A stretch of 14,775 nucleotides of DNA, from the NCBI GenBank assembly GCA_023254645.1, contig JALRLA010000153.1:1-14775 (forward strand). Reading direction: 5' to 3'. This document shows, in pieces, positions 7,805 to 14,712 of the stretch. Within the stretch, counting starts at the first letter, position 1; each line of letters starts with the position of its first letter. Under the pieces are notes generated by a model. That model did not search any database, had not been told where the DNA came from, and was given only the letters and a program-made list of their open reading frames with translations. The position numbers and the translations under genes are program-made. The stretch is from Bacteroidia bacterium. GTDB lineage: Bacteria; Bacteroidota; Bacteroidia; NS11-12g; UBA955.

Positions 7805-8634
7805 GCGCTCAGGGTTTGAAGCCAGAAAGTAATCTCTTGACTGCGAACCTCTGGCACTTGTAAAGGTTCGGGCTGCCCAGGTTTTTCTTTGTGCTCCAGG
7901 GGGGTGTAACAAATCTTCCACTCTCCATTTTCATATTCCAGGGCACTGCCATTTTCCAACCAATCACCGCTGTTCAAATACAGTACTTGGCCATACTGAT
8001 TCGCTACAACCCTTTTTTGGGGTTGATGAATGTGACCGCAAATAACCACATCATAGCCTTCCTGGATGGCCAATTCGGCTGCCGTCTGTTCAAAGTCTCC
8101 AATCCAAGCCACCGCTTTTTTTACACCATTTTTTACTTTTTTGCTGAAACTCATTCGGCTCTGACCCATGGCCAAAAGCATTTGATTGATCAGGTGATTC
8201 AAAAAAATCAACAAATCATAGCCCTTGCCACCAAGTTTGGCGAGGACCTTGGCCCATCCCTTAGTAGTTGCGTCAAACACATCACCGTGAAAAATCCATA
8301 CTCGTTTCCCGTCAACCTCCAAGACCAGCTTATCATCTATGCTCAAGTTGCCCAGGCTAGTTCCCGAATAGCGACGAAGAGCTTCGTCATGATTGCCGGT
8401 TATGTAGTGCACATTGACGCCGCGCTCACTCATTTTCAAAATTTCGCGAACCACTTGAATATGGGCAGGTGGGAAATACTTCTTATTGAATTGCCAGATA
8501 TCTATGATGTCCCCATTCAAAACGAGTATTTCTGGATCAATACTCTGTAAATAGGCTAAAATTTCTTGGGCATGGCAGCCATAAGTTCCTAAATGCAGGT
8601 CGCTGAGAATGGCTATATCGATGTTGCGTTTCAT
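7801..8634 (-). CDS. plcP: PlcP-like metallophosphoesterase (often annotated UDP-2,3-diacylglucosamine diphosphatase)
   Basis: 277 residues of calcineurin-like fold with a full metal site: SDLHLG (Asp12, His14), NGDIID (Asp42), GNHDE (Asn81, His82), FHGD (His116) and GHIH (His201, His203). Beyond the metal residues, the segments GTYGCHAQ, YDLLIFLN (139-146), KVKNGVKKAV, IGDFEQTAAE and LNSGDWLEN match what I recall of the PlcP group, whose Sinorhizobium meliloti member is a phospholipase C that breaks down phosphatidylcholine under phosphate starvation. The LpxH enzymes I know from Bacteroidota look different, with other motifs around the metal site, so lipid A synthesis is the less likely role. 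It has no signal peptide. The start codon is preceded by AAAGGA with almost no spacing. It is the first gene of a coupled pair with the glycosyltransferase and is next to ppx/ppk1. Substrate assignment is inference. Confidence 0.78.
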   Translation of the reverse strand: MKRNIDIAILSDLHLGTYGCHAQEILAYLQSIDPEILVLNGDIIDIWQFNKKYFPPAHIQVVREILKMSERGVNVHYITGNHDEALRRYSGTSLGNLSIDDKLVLEVDGKRVWIFHGDVFDATTKGWAKVLAKLGGKGYDLLIFLNHLINQMLLAMGQSRMSFSKKVKNGVKKAVAWIGDFEQTAAELAIQEGYDVVICGHIHQPQKRVVANQYGQVLYLNSGDWLENGSALEYENGEWKICYTPLEHKEKPGQPEPLQVPEVRSQEITFWLQTLSA

Positions 8635-8772
8635 TCCTTTGGATGCATCAAAAGAACACTAGCCATGTAACTAGAGAATCAGCAAATTGTAGCAAAGCGG
8701 TAAGCAATCCATTACCGAAGAATCAAGAAAAAAATAGCTAGAGGTTCCTCTTTCCAGAAATGTAATGCGGCC

Positions 8773-8806
8773 TTAACATTAGCGAAATATTGGAGGGGAA
8801 CCTTTG
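8773..8806 (+). promoter_or_regulatory. Candidate promoter of the lipoprotein/TonB-receptor genes
   Basis: AACCTTTG at 8799-8806, followed by CA, matches the Bacteroidota -7 box TAnnTTTG except for its first base, and would put the transcript start about 20-25 nt before ATG 8835. No TTG lies at the -33 spacing; in its place is TTAACATT (8773-8780). Promoters lacking a -33 element are often activator-dependent, so this could be an activator site. Confidence 0.35.
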
Positions 8807-8834
8807 CATCAGAAATCTTAGAAAAAGTAAGACT

Positions 8835-10070
8835 ATGAAACACCTCTTAACCATTGCTACAGGCCTTGCTATTTTGGCCACCAGCAGCACTGCATTGACC
8901 TCATGCGGCAAAACAGACACGGTGATTGTAACCCCTCCTTCCAATGACAAGGTGGTTATCATCAGCGAGAACATCAAAAGCAACACCACTTGGACAGCTG
9001 ACAAAACCTACGTTTTGGCCGGTCGCATTTCGGTTGAAGCTGGCGCAGAGTTGACCATTGAAGCAGGTACAGTTATCAAAGGACAAGCAGGATCAGGCGC
9101 TAATGCTACGGCTTTGATCATTGCCCGCGGTGCAAAAATCAACGCAGTTGGAACCACCACTAAACCCATCATCTTCACCAGCATTGCCGATGAAATCGAG
9201 TCTGGATATTCATCGATCAGCAGCCCTAACATGGACGACAACTTGAACGGTTTGTGGGGCGGTGTTATCTTATTGGGTAAAGCTCCTGCTTCCCTGAAGG
9301 GTGATGTAACCGAAATGGCTATCGAGGGAATTCCTCCTACCGATCCCAATGGTTTGTATGGCGGAACAGATGCAGCTGACAACAGCGGCGTTATGAAATA
9401 CATCTCCATTCGTCACGGCGGTGCCAACATTGGTGAAGGAAACGAAATCAATGGCTTGACCTTGGGTGGCGTAGGTTCCGGAACGACAATAGAGAACATC
9501 GAAGTCATTTCCAACCAAGACGACGGAATTGAGTTCTTTGGTGGAACCGTCGCTGTTTCCAATGTGATTGTTTGGAACAGCGGTGACGACGGTCTGGATA
9601 CCGATCAGTCTTTTGGCGGAAGCATTGACAACTTCGTGGTTATCTGCGGTGGAAACACCGACCACGCCTTGGAAATTGACGGGCCCGAAGGTTCTATGGA
9701 AGCTGGGCACAAAGTCAGCAATGGTACCTGCGTTGGAAACAGTGCTTCTGAGTTGGGTGATTTTCGCAGCAACGCCATGGGCGCTTTCGAAAACATCTAC
9801 TTCTATGGTTTCCCCGATCCTGCTGTTGACGGTCGTGGCGATTTGTCTTTGAGCTCTGGTTCTGATTTGACCTTCGCCGCTGGAAAATTGACCTTCAAAA
9901 ACTTGGAAGTAGCCTTGCCTGCGGGTTTGACTGATTTGACCAAAGTTTTGAAAGGCGGCGTAGACGCATACGGCAAAGCCGTTGCCGAAGGAGCCAACAC
10001 AGTTGGTGCAAGTACCGCTACTTTCAAAGGATGGACCCGCTGTGACGCCGCAGGTGTTCTTCCTAACTAA
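8835..10070 (+). CDS. Beta-helix lipoprotein, probable partner of the TonB-dependent receptor
   Basis: 411 residues from ATG 8835; an upstream TTG in frame is rejected because the signal peptide starts at this Met. MKHLLTIATGLAILATSSTALTSC is a clear lipoprotein signal with Cys24 as the lipid site, so the protein is anchored in a membrane, probably the outer one. After a short linker come repeated Gly/Asn/Ile/Val-rich strands (for example the AGAELTIEAGTVIKG and NVIVWNSGDDGLDTDQ segments), typical of a right-handed parallel beta-helix. It is acidic, rich in Asp and Gly, and ends in a TFKGWTRCDAAG segment. Beta-helix lipoproteins of this sort accompany TonB-dependent receptors in Bacteroidota, but I know no established ligand. 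Asp/Asn-rich turns could bind calcium. No catalytic motif is recognised. A strong terminator separates it from the receptor gene 65 bp downstream. Confidence 0.75.
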   Translation: MKHLLTIATGLAILATSSTALTSCGKTDTVIVTPPSNDKVVIISENIKSNTTWTADKTYVLAGRISVEAGAELTIEAGTVIKGQAGSGANATALIIARGAKINAVGTTTKPIIFTSIADEIESGYSSISSPNMDDNLNGLWGGVILLGKAPASLKGDVTEMAIEGIPPTDPNGLYGGTDAADNSGVMKYISIRHGGANIGEGNEINGLTLGGVGSGTTIENIEVISNQDDGIEFFGGTVAVSNVIVWNSGDDGLDTDQSFGGSIDNFVVICGGNTDHALEIDGPEGSMEAGHKVSNGTCVGNSASELGDFRSNAMGAFENIYFYGFPDPAVDGRGDLSLSSGSDLTFAAGKLTFKNLEVALPAGLTDLTKVLKGGVDAYGKAVAEGANTVGASTATFKGWTRCDAAGVLPN

Positions 10071-10086
10071 CCAATAAAAAATCCCT

Positions 10087-10120
10087 AAAAACCTGCACTT
10101 CGATTGAAGTGCAGGTTTTT
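10087..10120. terminator. Intrinsic terminator between lipoprotein and receptor genes
   Basis: A perfect 15-bp stem, AAAAACCTGCACTTC / GAAGTGCAGGTTTTT, around a GATT loop, with an A-tract on one side and a T-tract on the other. It can act in both directions. It begins 17 bp after the lipoprotein stop and ends 15 bp before the receptor ATG, a position that suits partial termination (attenuation) between the two genes. Confidence 0.9.
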
Positions 10121-10135
10121 GCACAAACTCTCCCC

Positions 10136-13021
10136 ATGAAACAAATAAAATCCATCTTCCTGATTGCACTAGCAATCTTCACCCTTCCTGCATTCGCACA
10201 AATGGGCACGGTAAGAGGTCGTGTCTTCGATGAGTCTACAGGTCAATTCGTCAAAGACGTTCGCATTCTATCCAATGATTCGAGTGCTTCTACGGTTTCA
10301 GATTTGGACGGCCATTTTGAGCTCCAATTGAAACCAGGCTATTACTCCTTGACCCTTCAAAAAGAAGGGTTCTTAACCGTCAAATTAACCGACGTCAAAA
10401 GCGTCGAGAATACGGTTGAATCGATTGGACAAGTGAGTATTTCTCCCGAAAAAGAGGTTATTGGAGAAGTAAACATCACGGTCAAATCCAATAAAAACAC
10501 AGAAGAAGCCCTGTTGACAGCCAAGCGCTTATCGGGCACCATGATGGACGGCATTAGCTCGGCCAACTTTAAAAAGATTGGAGACGGAGATGCCGCTGGA
10601 GCCATGTCTCGGGTAACCGGCGTTTCCATTGAAGGCGGAAAGTATGTTTTTGTTCGAGGCTTGGGTGATCGCTACACCAAGACAACCTTGAATGGCATGG
10701 ACATACCTGGTTTGGATCCCGACCGCAACACCATTCAAATGGATCTGTTCCCCACCAATGTCATTGACAACATCATTGTGGCCAAAACGTTCACGGCAGA
10801 TCTATCGGCCGATTTCACGGGTGGATCAGTTGACATCAGTACCAAAGATTTTCCCGACAAGAAAAGCAGCAACTTCTCTGGCGGGTTTGGATACAACCCC
10901 AACATGCATTTTCGCTCGGATTATTTGAGCTACAAGGGAGGAAAAACCGATTGGCTCGGATTTGATGACGGAACCAGAGCCATCCCAACTGATGGCCGCA
11001 CGGACATTCCCCAGTACGCTCAAGTCATTGCCAGCCCAGACGGTGCAAAAGGACAAGAATACCAAAGCATATTGAGAGGCTTCAACCCCATCATGGGCGC
11101 CACTCGCAATACGAGTTTCATGGACTTTAGCTTGGGCTACAATTTCTCCAATCAAAAGAAGCTCAGCGGCGGGCGCAAACTGGGTTATTCCTTTGCGGCC
11201 ACCTACAAAAACGAAACCGATTTCTACCAAGGAATCGAGTACAACTTGTACGGAAAAAACCCCAACCCTTCCATCAACGAATTATCAACCTTCACAACTC
11301 AGCGAGGCGACGAATCGAGCAACAAAGTATTGCTAGGTGCTTTGGCCACGGTGGCATTGAAAACAGCTGACAAAAAGATTAAACTCACACTGCTCCACAT
11401 TCAAAACGGAGAATCCAAATCTGGCGAATACCTGTTTGCTAGCACCGATAACGGCACTGATTTCAACGCTACCCAATTCAACCTGGATTACACACAGCGC
11501 AGTTTAACCAACCTACTGATTCATGGTACACAGGAATTCGCCAAGAGTTCTTGGAAATTGGAATGGAAATTCACCCCTACCCGATCTTCCATCTCTGATC
11601 CTGACATTCGTTTTGCCCGCTTCCGCGAGGGTGATTTCATCATCTCAACTGAGGTGGGACTGCCCGAGCGCATTTGGAGAAATTTGCTGGAGTACAACCT
11701 GGCCGGCAAAGTAGATATTGAGCGTGAAACGGAGCGAAATGGCCTCAAGGGCAACTTGAAATTCGGATTAGCCAGTACTTTGAAGTTTCGAGATTACAAC
11801 ATTCAGAATTTCCAGTTTTCCATTGATGGCGTGGACTTCACGGGCGATCCCAACCAAATTTTCGCAGAGGAGAATTACTTCTCAGGCCAAAACATTCAAG
11901 GGCTTCGCTACACCCCCATGTTCATACCCCGCAACCCCAATGCATTCAAAGCTCGCTCCAATTACCTGGCTGCTTATACATCCAGCGAAACTCCTCTGAA
12001 TAAGCGAACCAAAGTAATTTTGGGATTGCGCACCGAATTGTACCAGCAATTCTATACGGGAATCAACCAAGAGAACCCACCTCGTCAATTGCAAGACGAA
12101 CGGGTATTGAACAATTTGGACTTGTTCCCTAGTGCCAATTTGATACATGCCTTGAGCAAACGCCAGAACCTACGTGTATCGGCTACGCGAACCATCGCCC
12201 GACCCAGTTTGAAAGAAATGTCTTTCGCCACCATCTTGGATCCCATTTCAGGACGCACCTTCATTGGTGGCATGTTCCCTGAAACGACCCAAACCGGTGG
12301 AAGCAAAACAGAACTGTGGGATGGCAACTTGAAACCCACACACATCACCAACTTCGATGTGCGCTGGGAGAATTTCATGGACAAAGGCCAAATGCTTTCC
12401 ATGGGCCTGTTTTACAAAGCCTTGCAAAACCCCATTGAAATTGTGCAATTCTTGTCAGATCAAGGCAGTTTCCAACCCCGCAACGTGGGAAATGCCCAAA
12501 TCTTGGGCTTGGAATTGGAGGTTCGCAAAAACCTCAAACAGTGGTCCAAAGCATTGGAGAATGTGACCTTCAATACCAACATTACCCTCACTCAGTCGAG
12601 CATAGCTATGACTCCCAGTGAAAAAATGTCCCGTGAATTGAGCGCACGTGAAGGTCAAATCATTGGCGATCGCCGCGCCATGGCCGGTCAAGCACCCTAC
12701 ATCGTGAATGCTGGATTGGCTTATGCCGCGAAAAACAAGAAGTTTGACGCCGGGTTGTATTTGAATGTGCAAGGTCCCACTTTGTTGTTCGTCGGATACG
12801 GCAACCGAAGCGACGTCTACTCTGTACCCTTCAATAGTTTGAACTTCAACTCCAATTACAACTTTGGACCTCAAGACAGAATGAGCATAGGCTTCAAAGT
12901 GACCAATGTATTGAATGATGTGAAAGAACAGATCTTCTCTAGCTACATGGCCCAAGATCAGTACTTCACTCGATTCAACCCCGGACGCAATTTCAGTTTG
13001 AAATACGCGTATTCGTTCTAA
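10136..13021 (+). CDS. TonB-dependent outer-membrane receptor
   Basis: 961 residues from ATG 10136. An in-frame GTG 27 nt upstream lies inside the terminator hairpin and is rejected. Residues 1-21 (MKQIKSIFLIALAIFTLPAFA) are a signal peptide with an AFA-Q cleavage site. Residues about 24-110 form a carboxypeptidase-regulatory-like beta-sandwich (GTVRGRVFDESTGQ, then DLDGHFELQLKPGYY). The plug follows, about 130-245, with YVFVRGLGDRYTKTTLNG and LFPTNVIDNIIVAKTF, then a glycine-rich STKDF strand at the plug/barrel junction. The rest is an aromatic-rich beta-barrel ending in YAYSF, the usual C-terminal Phe for Bam-dependent insertion. Such receptors import large or scarce substrates using TonB energy. 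No SusD-like gene is present; the beta-helix lipoprotein takes the partner's position. Substrate unknown. Confidence 0.93.
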   Translation: MKQIKSIFLIALAIFTLPAFAQMGTVRGRVFDESTGQFVKDVRILSNDSSASTVSDLDGHFELQLKPGYYSLTLQKEGFLTVKLTDVKSVENTVESIGQVSISPEKEVIGEVNITVKSNKNTEEALLTAKRLSGTMMDGISSANFKKIGDGDAAGAMSRVTGVSIEGGKYVFVRGLGDRYTKTTLNGMDIPGLDPDRNTIQMDLFPTNVIDNIIVAKTFTADLSADFTGGSVDISTKDFPDKKSSNFSGGFGYNPNMHFRSDYLSYKGGKTDWLGFDDGTRAIPTDGRTDIPQYAQVIASPDGAKGQEYQSILRGFNPIMGATRNTSFMDFSLGYNFSNQKKLSGGRKLGYSFAATYKNETDFYQGIEYNLYGKNPNPSINELSTFTTQRGDESSNKVLLGALATVALKTADKKIKLTLLHIQNGESKSGEYLFASTDNGTDFNATQFNLDYTQRSLTNLLIHGTQEFAKSSWKLEWKFTPTRSSISDPDIRFARFREGDFIISTEVGLPERIWRNLLEYNLAGKVDIERETERNGLKGNLKFGLASTLKFRDYNIQNFQFSIDGVDFTGDPNQIFAEENYFSGQNIQGLRYTPMFIPRNPNAFKARSNYLAAYTSSETPLNKRTKVILGLRTELYQQFYTGINQENPPRQLQDERVLNNLDLFPSANLIHALSKRQNLRVSATRTIARPSLKEMSFATILDPISGRTFIGGMFPETTQTGGSKTELWDGNLKPTHITNFDVRWENFMDKGQMLSMGLFYKALQNPIEIVQFLSDQGSFQPRNVGNAQILGLELEVRKNLKQWSKALENVTFNTNITLTQSSIAMTPSEKMSRELSAREGQIIGDRRAMAGQAPYIVNAGLAYAAKNKKFDAGLYLNVQGPTLLFVGYGNRSDVYSVPFNSLNFNSNYNFGPQDRMSIGFKVTNVLNDVKEQIFSSYMAQDQYFTRFNPGRNFSLKYAYSF

Positions 13022-13069
13022 ATCCGAAACCATCGGCCCTTTTGGAGAGTTTGGGCCTGATAGTCATAA

Positions 13070-13097
13070 AAAAAGCCCCGCTTCGGCGGGGCTTTTT
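13070..13097. terminator. Bidirectional intrinsic terminator
   Basis: AAAAAGCCCCGC, a TTCG tetraloop, then GCGGGGCTTTTT: a 12-bp stem with a GC-rich 7-bp core, an A-tract before it and a T-tract after it. It lies between the convergent TonB-receptor and rhodanese genes and should end transcription from both sides. Confidence 0.93.
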
Positions 13098-13115
13098 CAT
13101 TGAATTCTGATGGGT

Positions 13116-13544
13116 TTATTGACCCGATACGGCGGGGTATCCGCTGGCGAGCCAAGCATTCATACCTCCCTCAACGTTGGTCACTTTTTGAAAACCATGG
13201 TCAATCATGTACTGAGAAGCACGGGCAGATCGACCGCCGGAACGGCAAATTACCACGTAACTTTTGCTCTTATCCAAGGCGGCAATTCCCGCTTCAAAAT
13301 CAGCTCCATTGATGTCAATCATGAAAGCACCGTCGATGTGCGCTTCCGCAAACTCTCCAGGAGTTCGAACGTCAATCAACATGTGTTCACCAGTACCAAT
13401 CATGCCCTGAGCCCCTGAAACTTGAACATTTTGAAAAGATGCAGCAGCCTCAGTAGTTGCCGTTGAGCTAGACTCAGCACTTTGACCTTGACAAGCGCCC
13501 ATGCTTAGAGCACCCACCAATAAAAGAGAAGGAAACCATTTCAT
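13116..13544 (-). CDS. Rhodanese-domain lipoprotein
   Basis: 142 residues. MKWFPSLLLVGALSMGAC is a lipoprotein signal with Cys18 as the lipid site, followed by a Ser/Thr/Ala-rich linker to about residue 36. A single rhodanese domain follows: LIDVRTPGEFAEAHIDGA (about 56-73), the catalytic loop CRSGGRS with Cys100, and VEGGMNAWLASGYP near the end. Rhodaneses carry a persulfide on the active-site Cys and move sulfur to acceptors such as cyanide or thiols; single-domain exported forms have few proven substrates. It should face the periplasm. It lies 45 bp downstream of the helix-turn-helix regulator gene on the same strand and may be co-transcribed with it. A shared terminator ends it. Confidence 0.9.
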   Translation of the reverse strand: MKWFPSLLLVGALSMGACQGQSAESSSTATTEAAASFQNVQVSGAQGMIGTGEHMLIDVRTPGEFAEAHIDGAFMIDINGADFEAGIAALDKSKSYVVICRSGGRSARASQYMIDHGFQKVTNVEGGMNAWLASGYPAVSGQ

Positions 13545-13589
13545 AAATGCAATAATGCGACAATTTCAACGAGGCGTATGTATCTCAAG

Positions 13590-14603
13590 TCACATAGCTT
13601 TAGAACTTTGAGAACTCCTTGTGATGAACTCTTGCAATTCCTCCACCTGTCGATTCAAAGAATGGAAAAATTGCAATCGCTGTTTTTCTCCGGCTTCGCT
13701 GATCAAGACCCCTTTCTGCCTCATGTTGTCCAACCAATCGGAAGTAAAACGGTTAAAATCGGCATTTTTCGTACGCATGAAATTGAACGTATGATAGCCC
13801 AAATAACTAGCCATCGTATGCCTAGACTTGAGGGCTACCGTATTGGTTCCGATCATCAAATCACTGCTATACAATCGAAACGGCACATCGGTAAACTCGT
13901 TGGTCAACGGATTGTATTTGCGCCCTGCTTGGGCTTGTTTATTCAAGGTCTCGACCAACTCGGACAAATCTTGACACAAACGAAGTGGCAATTCCGATGA
14001 ACGGAAATACCCCGCTTCCCAATAGTAGCGAATTTGTTTCAGGGTACTTTTCAAGGTGTCCTCGTTCCATATTTCATGGGTTTTGACTCCTAAAAAAGCG
14101 GCTCGTGCTATGGGTACCTGTTCCACCCAATGATTGGGAACCTCTACTTCTTCTACGCAGCGACCCACCATTTCTTTTGATCCCAAAATGCTTTTGTTCC
14201 AGTACACCATTTTGAAGCTGGCCAGTTCGTAAAAGAAGAAGTTGTAATAAACGGGCAAGTCTTCAGCAGCATAAATGATCTCAAATTCTGGCTCGCTGCG
14301 CATGCCCATCACATCGGCCACAATGACTTTTAAGTATTGAGTAAAGCTCTCAGAATCCCGCCCAAGTGAGTTGGTTCGAAAAGCGACCATATTGGGCTGT
14401 TGCTCCAGTACGGAAGCCAAAGGCAACTCAAAATGAGCACATATAGCGAGGGTCTCTTCTAAACTGATATCGGTTTCACCGCGCAAACGGCGGTAAATAC
14501 TGTCCAAACTGAGGTTCAACAATCCGGCTAATTCTTCTGCGAGATTCAAATGGGCCGGACACATTTCTCTCAATTGAGCCACGAAAAATTCTTGGGGCTT
14601 CAT
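13590..14603 (-). CDS. Helix-turn-helix regulator with large uncharacterised C-terminal region
   Basis: 337 residues from ATG 14601-14603; a longer frame exists, but MKPQEFFVAQLRE is the natural beginning and the extra upstream residues come from AT-rich intergenic DNA. Residues about 5-65 hold an XRE/BetR-like helix-turn-helix (AEELAGLLNLSLDSIYRRLRG with a following DISLEETLAI helix). The remaining 270 residues are rich in aromatic residues (PVYYNFFFYELASFKMVYW) and look like a ligand-sensing or dimerisation domain, but I cannot name it. Similar proteins occur in Bacteroidota as helix-turn-helix proteins without an assigned role. It diverges from a partial gene at 14713 across a spacer with a perfect inverted repeat, suggesting it controls that gene and itself. 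Confidence 0.75.
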   Translation of the reverse strand: MKPQEFFVAQLREMCPAHLNLAEELAGLLNLSLDSIYRRLRGETDISLEETLAICAHFELPLASVLEQQPNMVAFRTNSLGRDSESFTQYLKVIVADVMGMRSEPEFEIIYAAEDLPVYYNFFFYELASFKMVYWNKSILGSKEMVGRCVEEVEVPNHWVEQVPIARAAFLGVKTHEIWNEDTLKSTLKQIRYYWEAGYFRSSELPLRLCQDLSELVETLNKQAQAGRKYNPLTNEFTDVPFRLYSSDLMIGTNTVALKSRHTMASYLGYHTFNFMRTKNADFNRFTSDWLDNMRQKGVLISEAGEKQRLQFFHSLNRQVEELQEFITRSSQSSKAM

Positions 14604-14646
14604 GCAAATGGTTGGTTTGTGTAAGAAATTTATTAAAAAAAATTGA

Positions 14647-14693
14647 CATTTGAGAAAATCTTTTGCGAAAATCCGTAAGAGCATTCTCAAATG
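14647..14693. repeat. Perfect 10-bp inverted repeat, probable operator in a divergent promoter region
   Basis: CATTTGAGAA at 14647-14656 and its exact reverse complement TTCTCAAATG at 14684-14693, separated by 27 bp (37 bp centre to centre, about 3.5 helical turns). The repeat sits between the divergent regulator (start 14603) and the gene starting at 14713. The arms are too far apart and too AT-rich for a terminator, so a two-site operator, possibly looping or for a multimeric regulator, is more likely. Confidence 0.55.
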
Positions 14694-14712
14694 ACTTTAT
14701 TACCTTGAACCT

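Noticed and set aside
7805..7921. 39-residue N-terminal extension of the glycosyltransferase
   Set aside because: The extension lies inside the upstream gene; the ATG at 7804 gives the expected first strand and an ATGA coupling.
7891..8550. A 219-codon open frame on the plus strand opposite the metallophosphoesterase gene
   Set aside because: It lies wholly antisense to a gene with a complete set of metal-binding motifs, and its translation shows no recognisable domain.
7801..8634. Assignment of the metallophosphoesterase as the lipid A enzyme LpxH
   Set aside because: The conserved segments outside the metal site match the PlcP group as I recall it and not Bacteroidota LpxH; context with a lipid-type glycosyltransferase and ppk1-ppx also points away. 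Not excluded without a phylogeny.
8740..8751. AGAGGTTCCTCT near-palindrome upstream of the lipoprotein gene
   Set aside because: Arms of only 5 bp, not repeated elsewhere in the window, and not positioned on either candidate promoter.
8790..8834. TTG start 45 nt upstream of the lipoprotein ATG
   Set aside because: It would put 15 mostly polar residues before the lipoprotein signal and lies upstream of the candidate -7 box.
10114..10121. GGTTTTTG as a -7 box for the receptor gene
   Set aside because: The run of T is explained by the terminator tail; it lacks the TA and any TTG at -33.
10109..10135. GTG start 27 nt upstream of the receptor ATG
   Set aside because: It falls in the right arm of the terminator hairpin and would put nine residues before a good signal peptide.
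9270..10175. A 301-codon open frame on the minus strand opposite the beta-helix lipoprotein gene
   Set aside because: It runs through the terminator hairpin and is the mirror of a Gly/Val/Asn-rich gene; the plus-strand frame has a signal peptide and beta-helix pattern.
12455..13033. A 192-codon open frame on the minus strand opposite the 3' end of the receptor gene
   Set aside because: It is antisense to the beta-barrel coding sequence, which ends with the expected C-terminal aromatic residue.
13035..13057. GGCCC/GGGCC hairpin after the receptor stop
   Set aside because: Only 5 bp with a 13-nt loop and no T-tract; the strong terminator 13 bp downstream explains the region.
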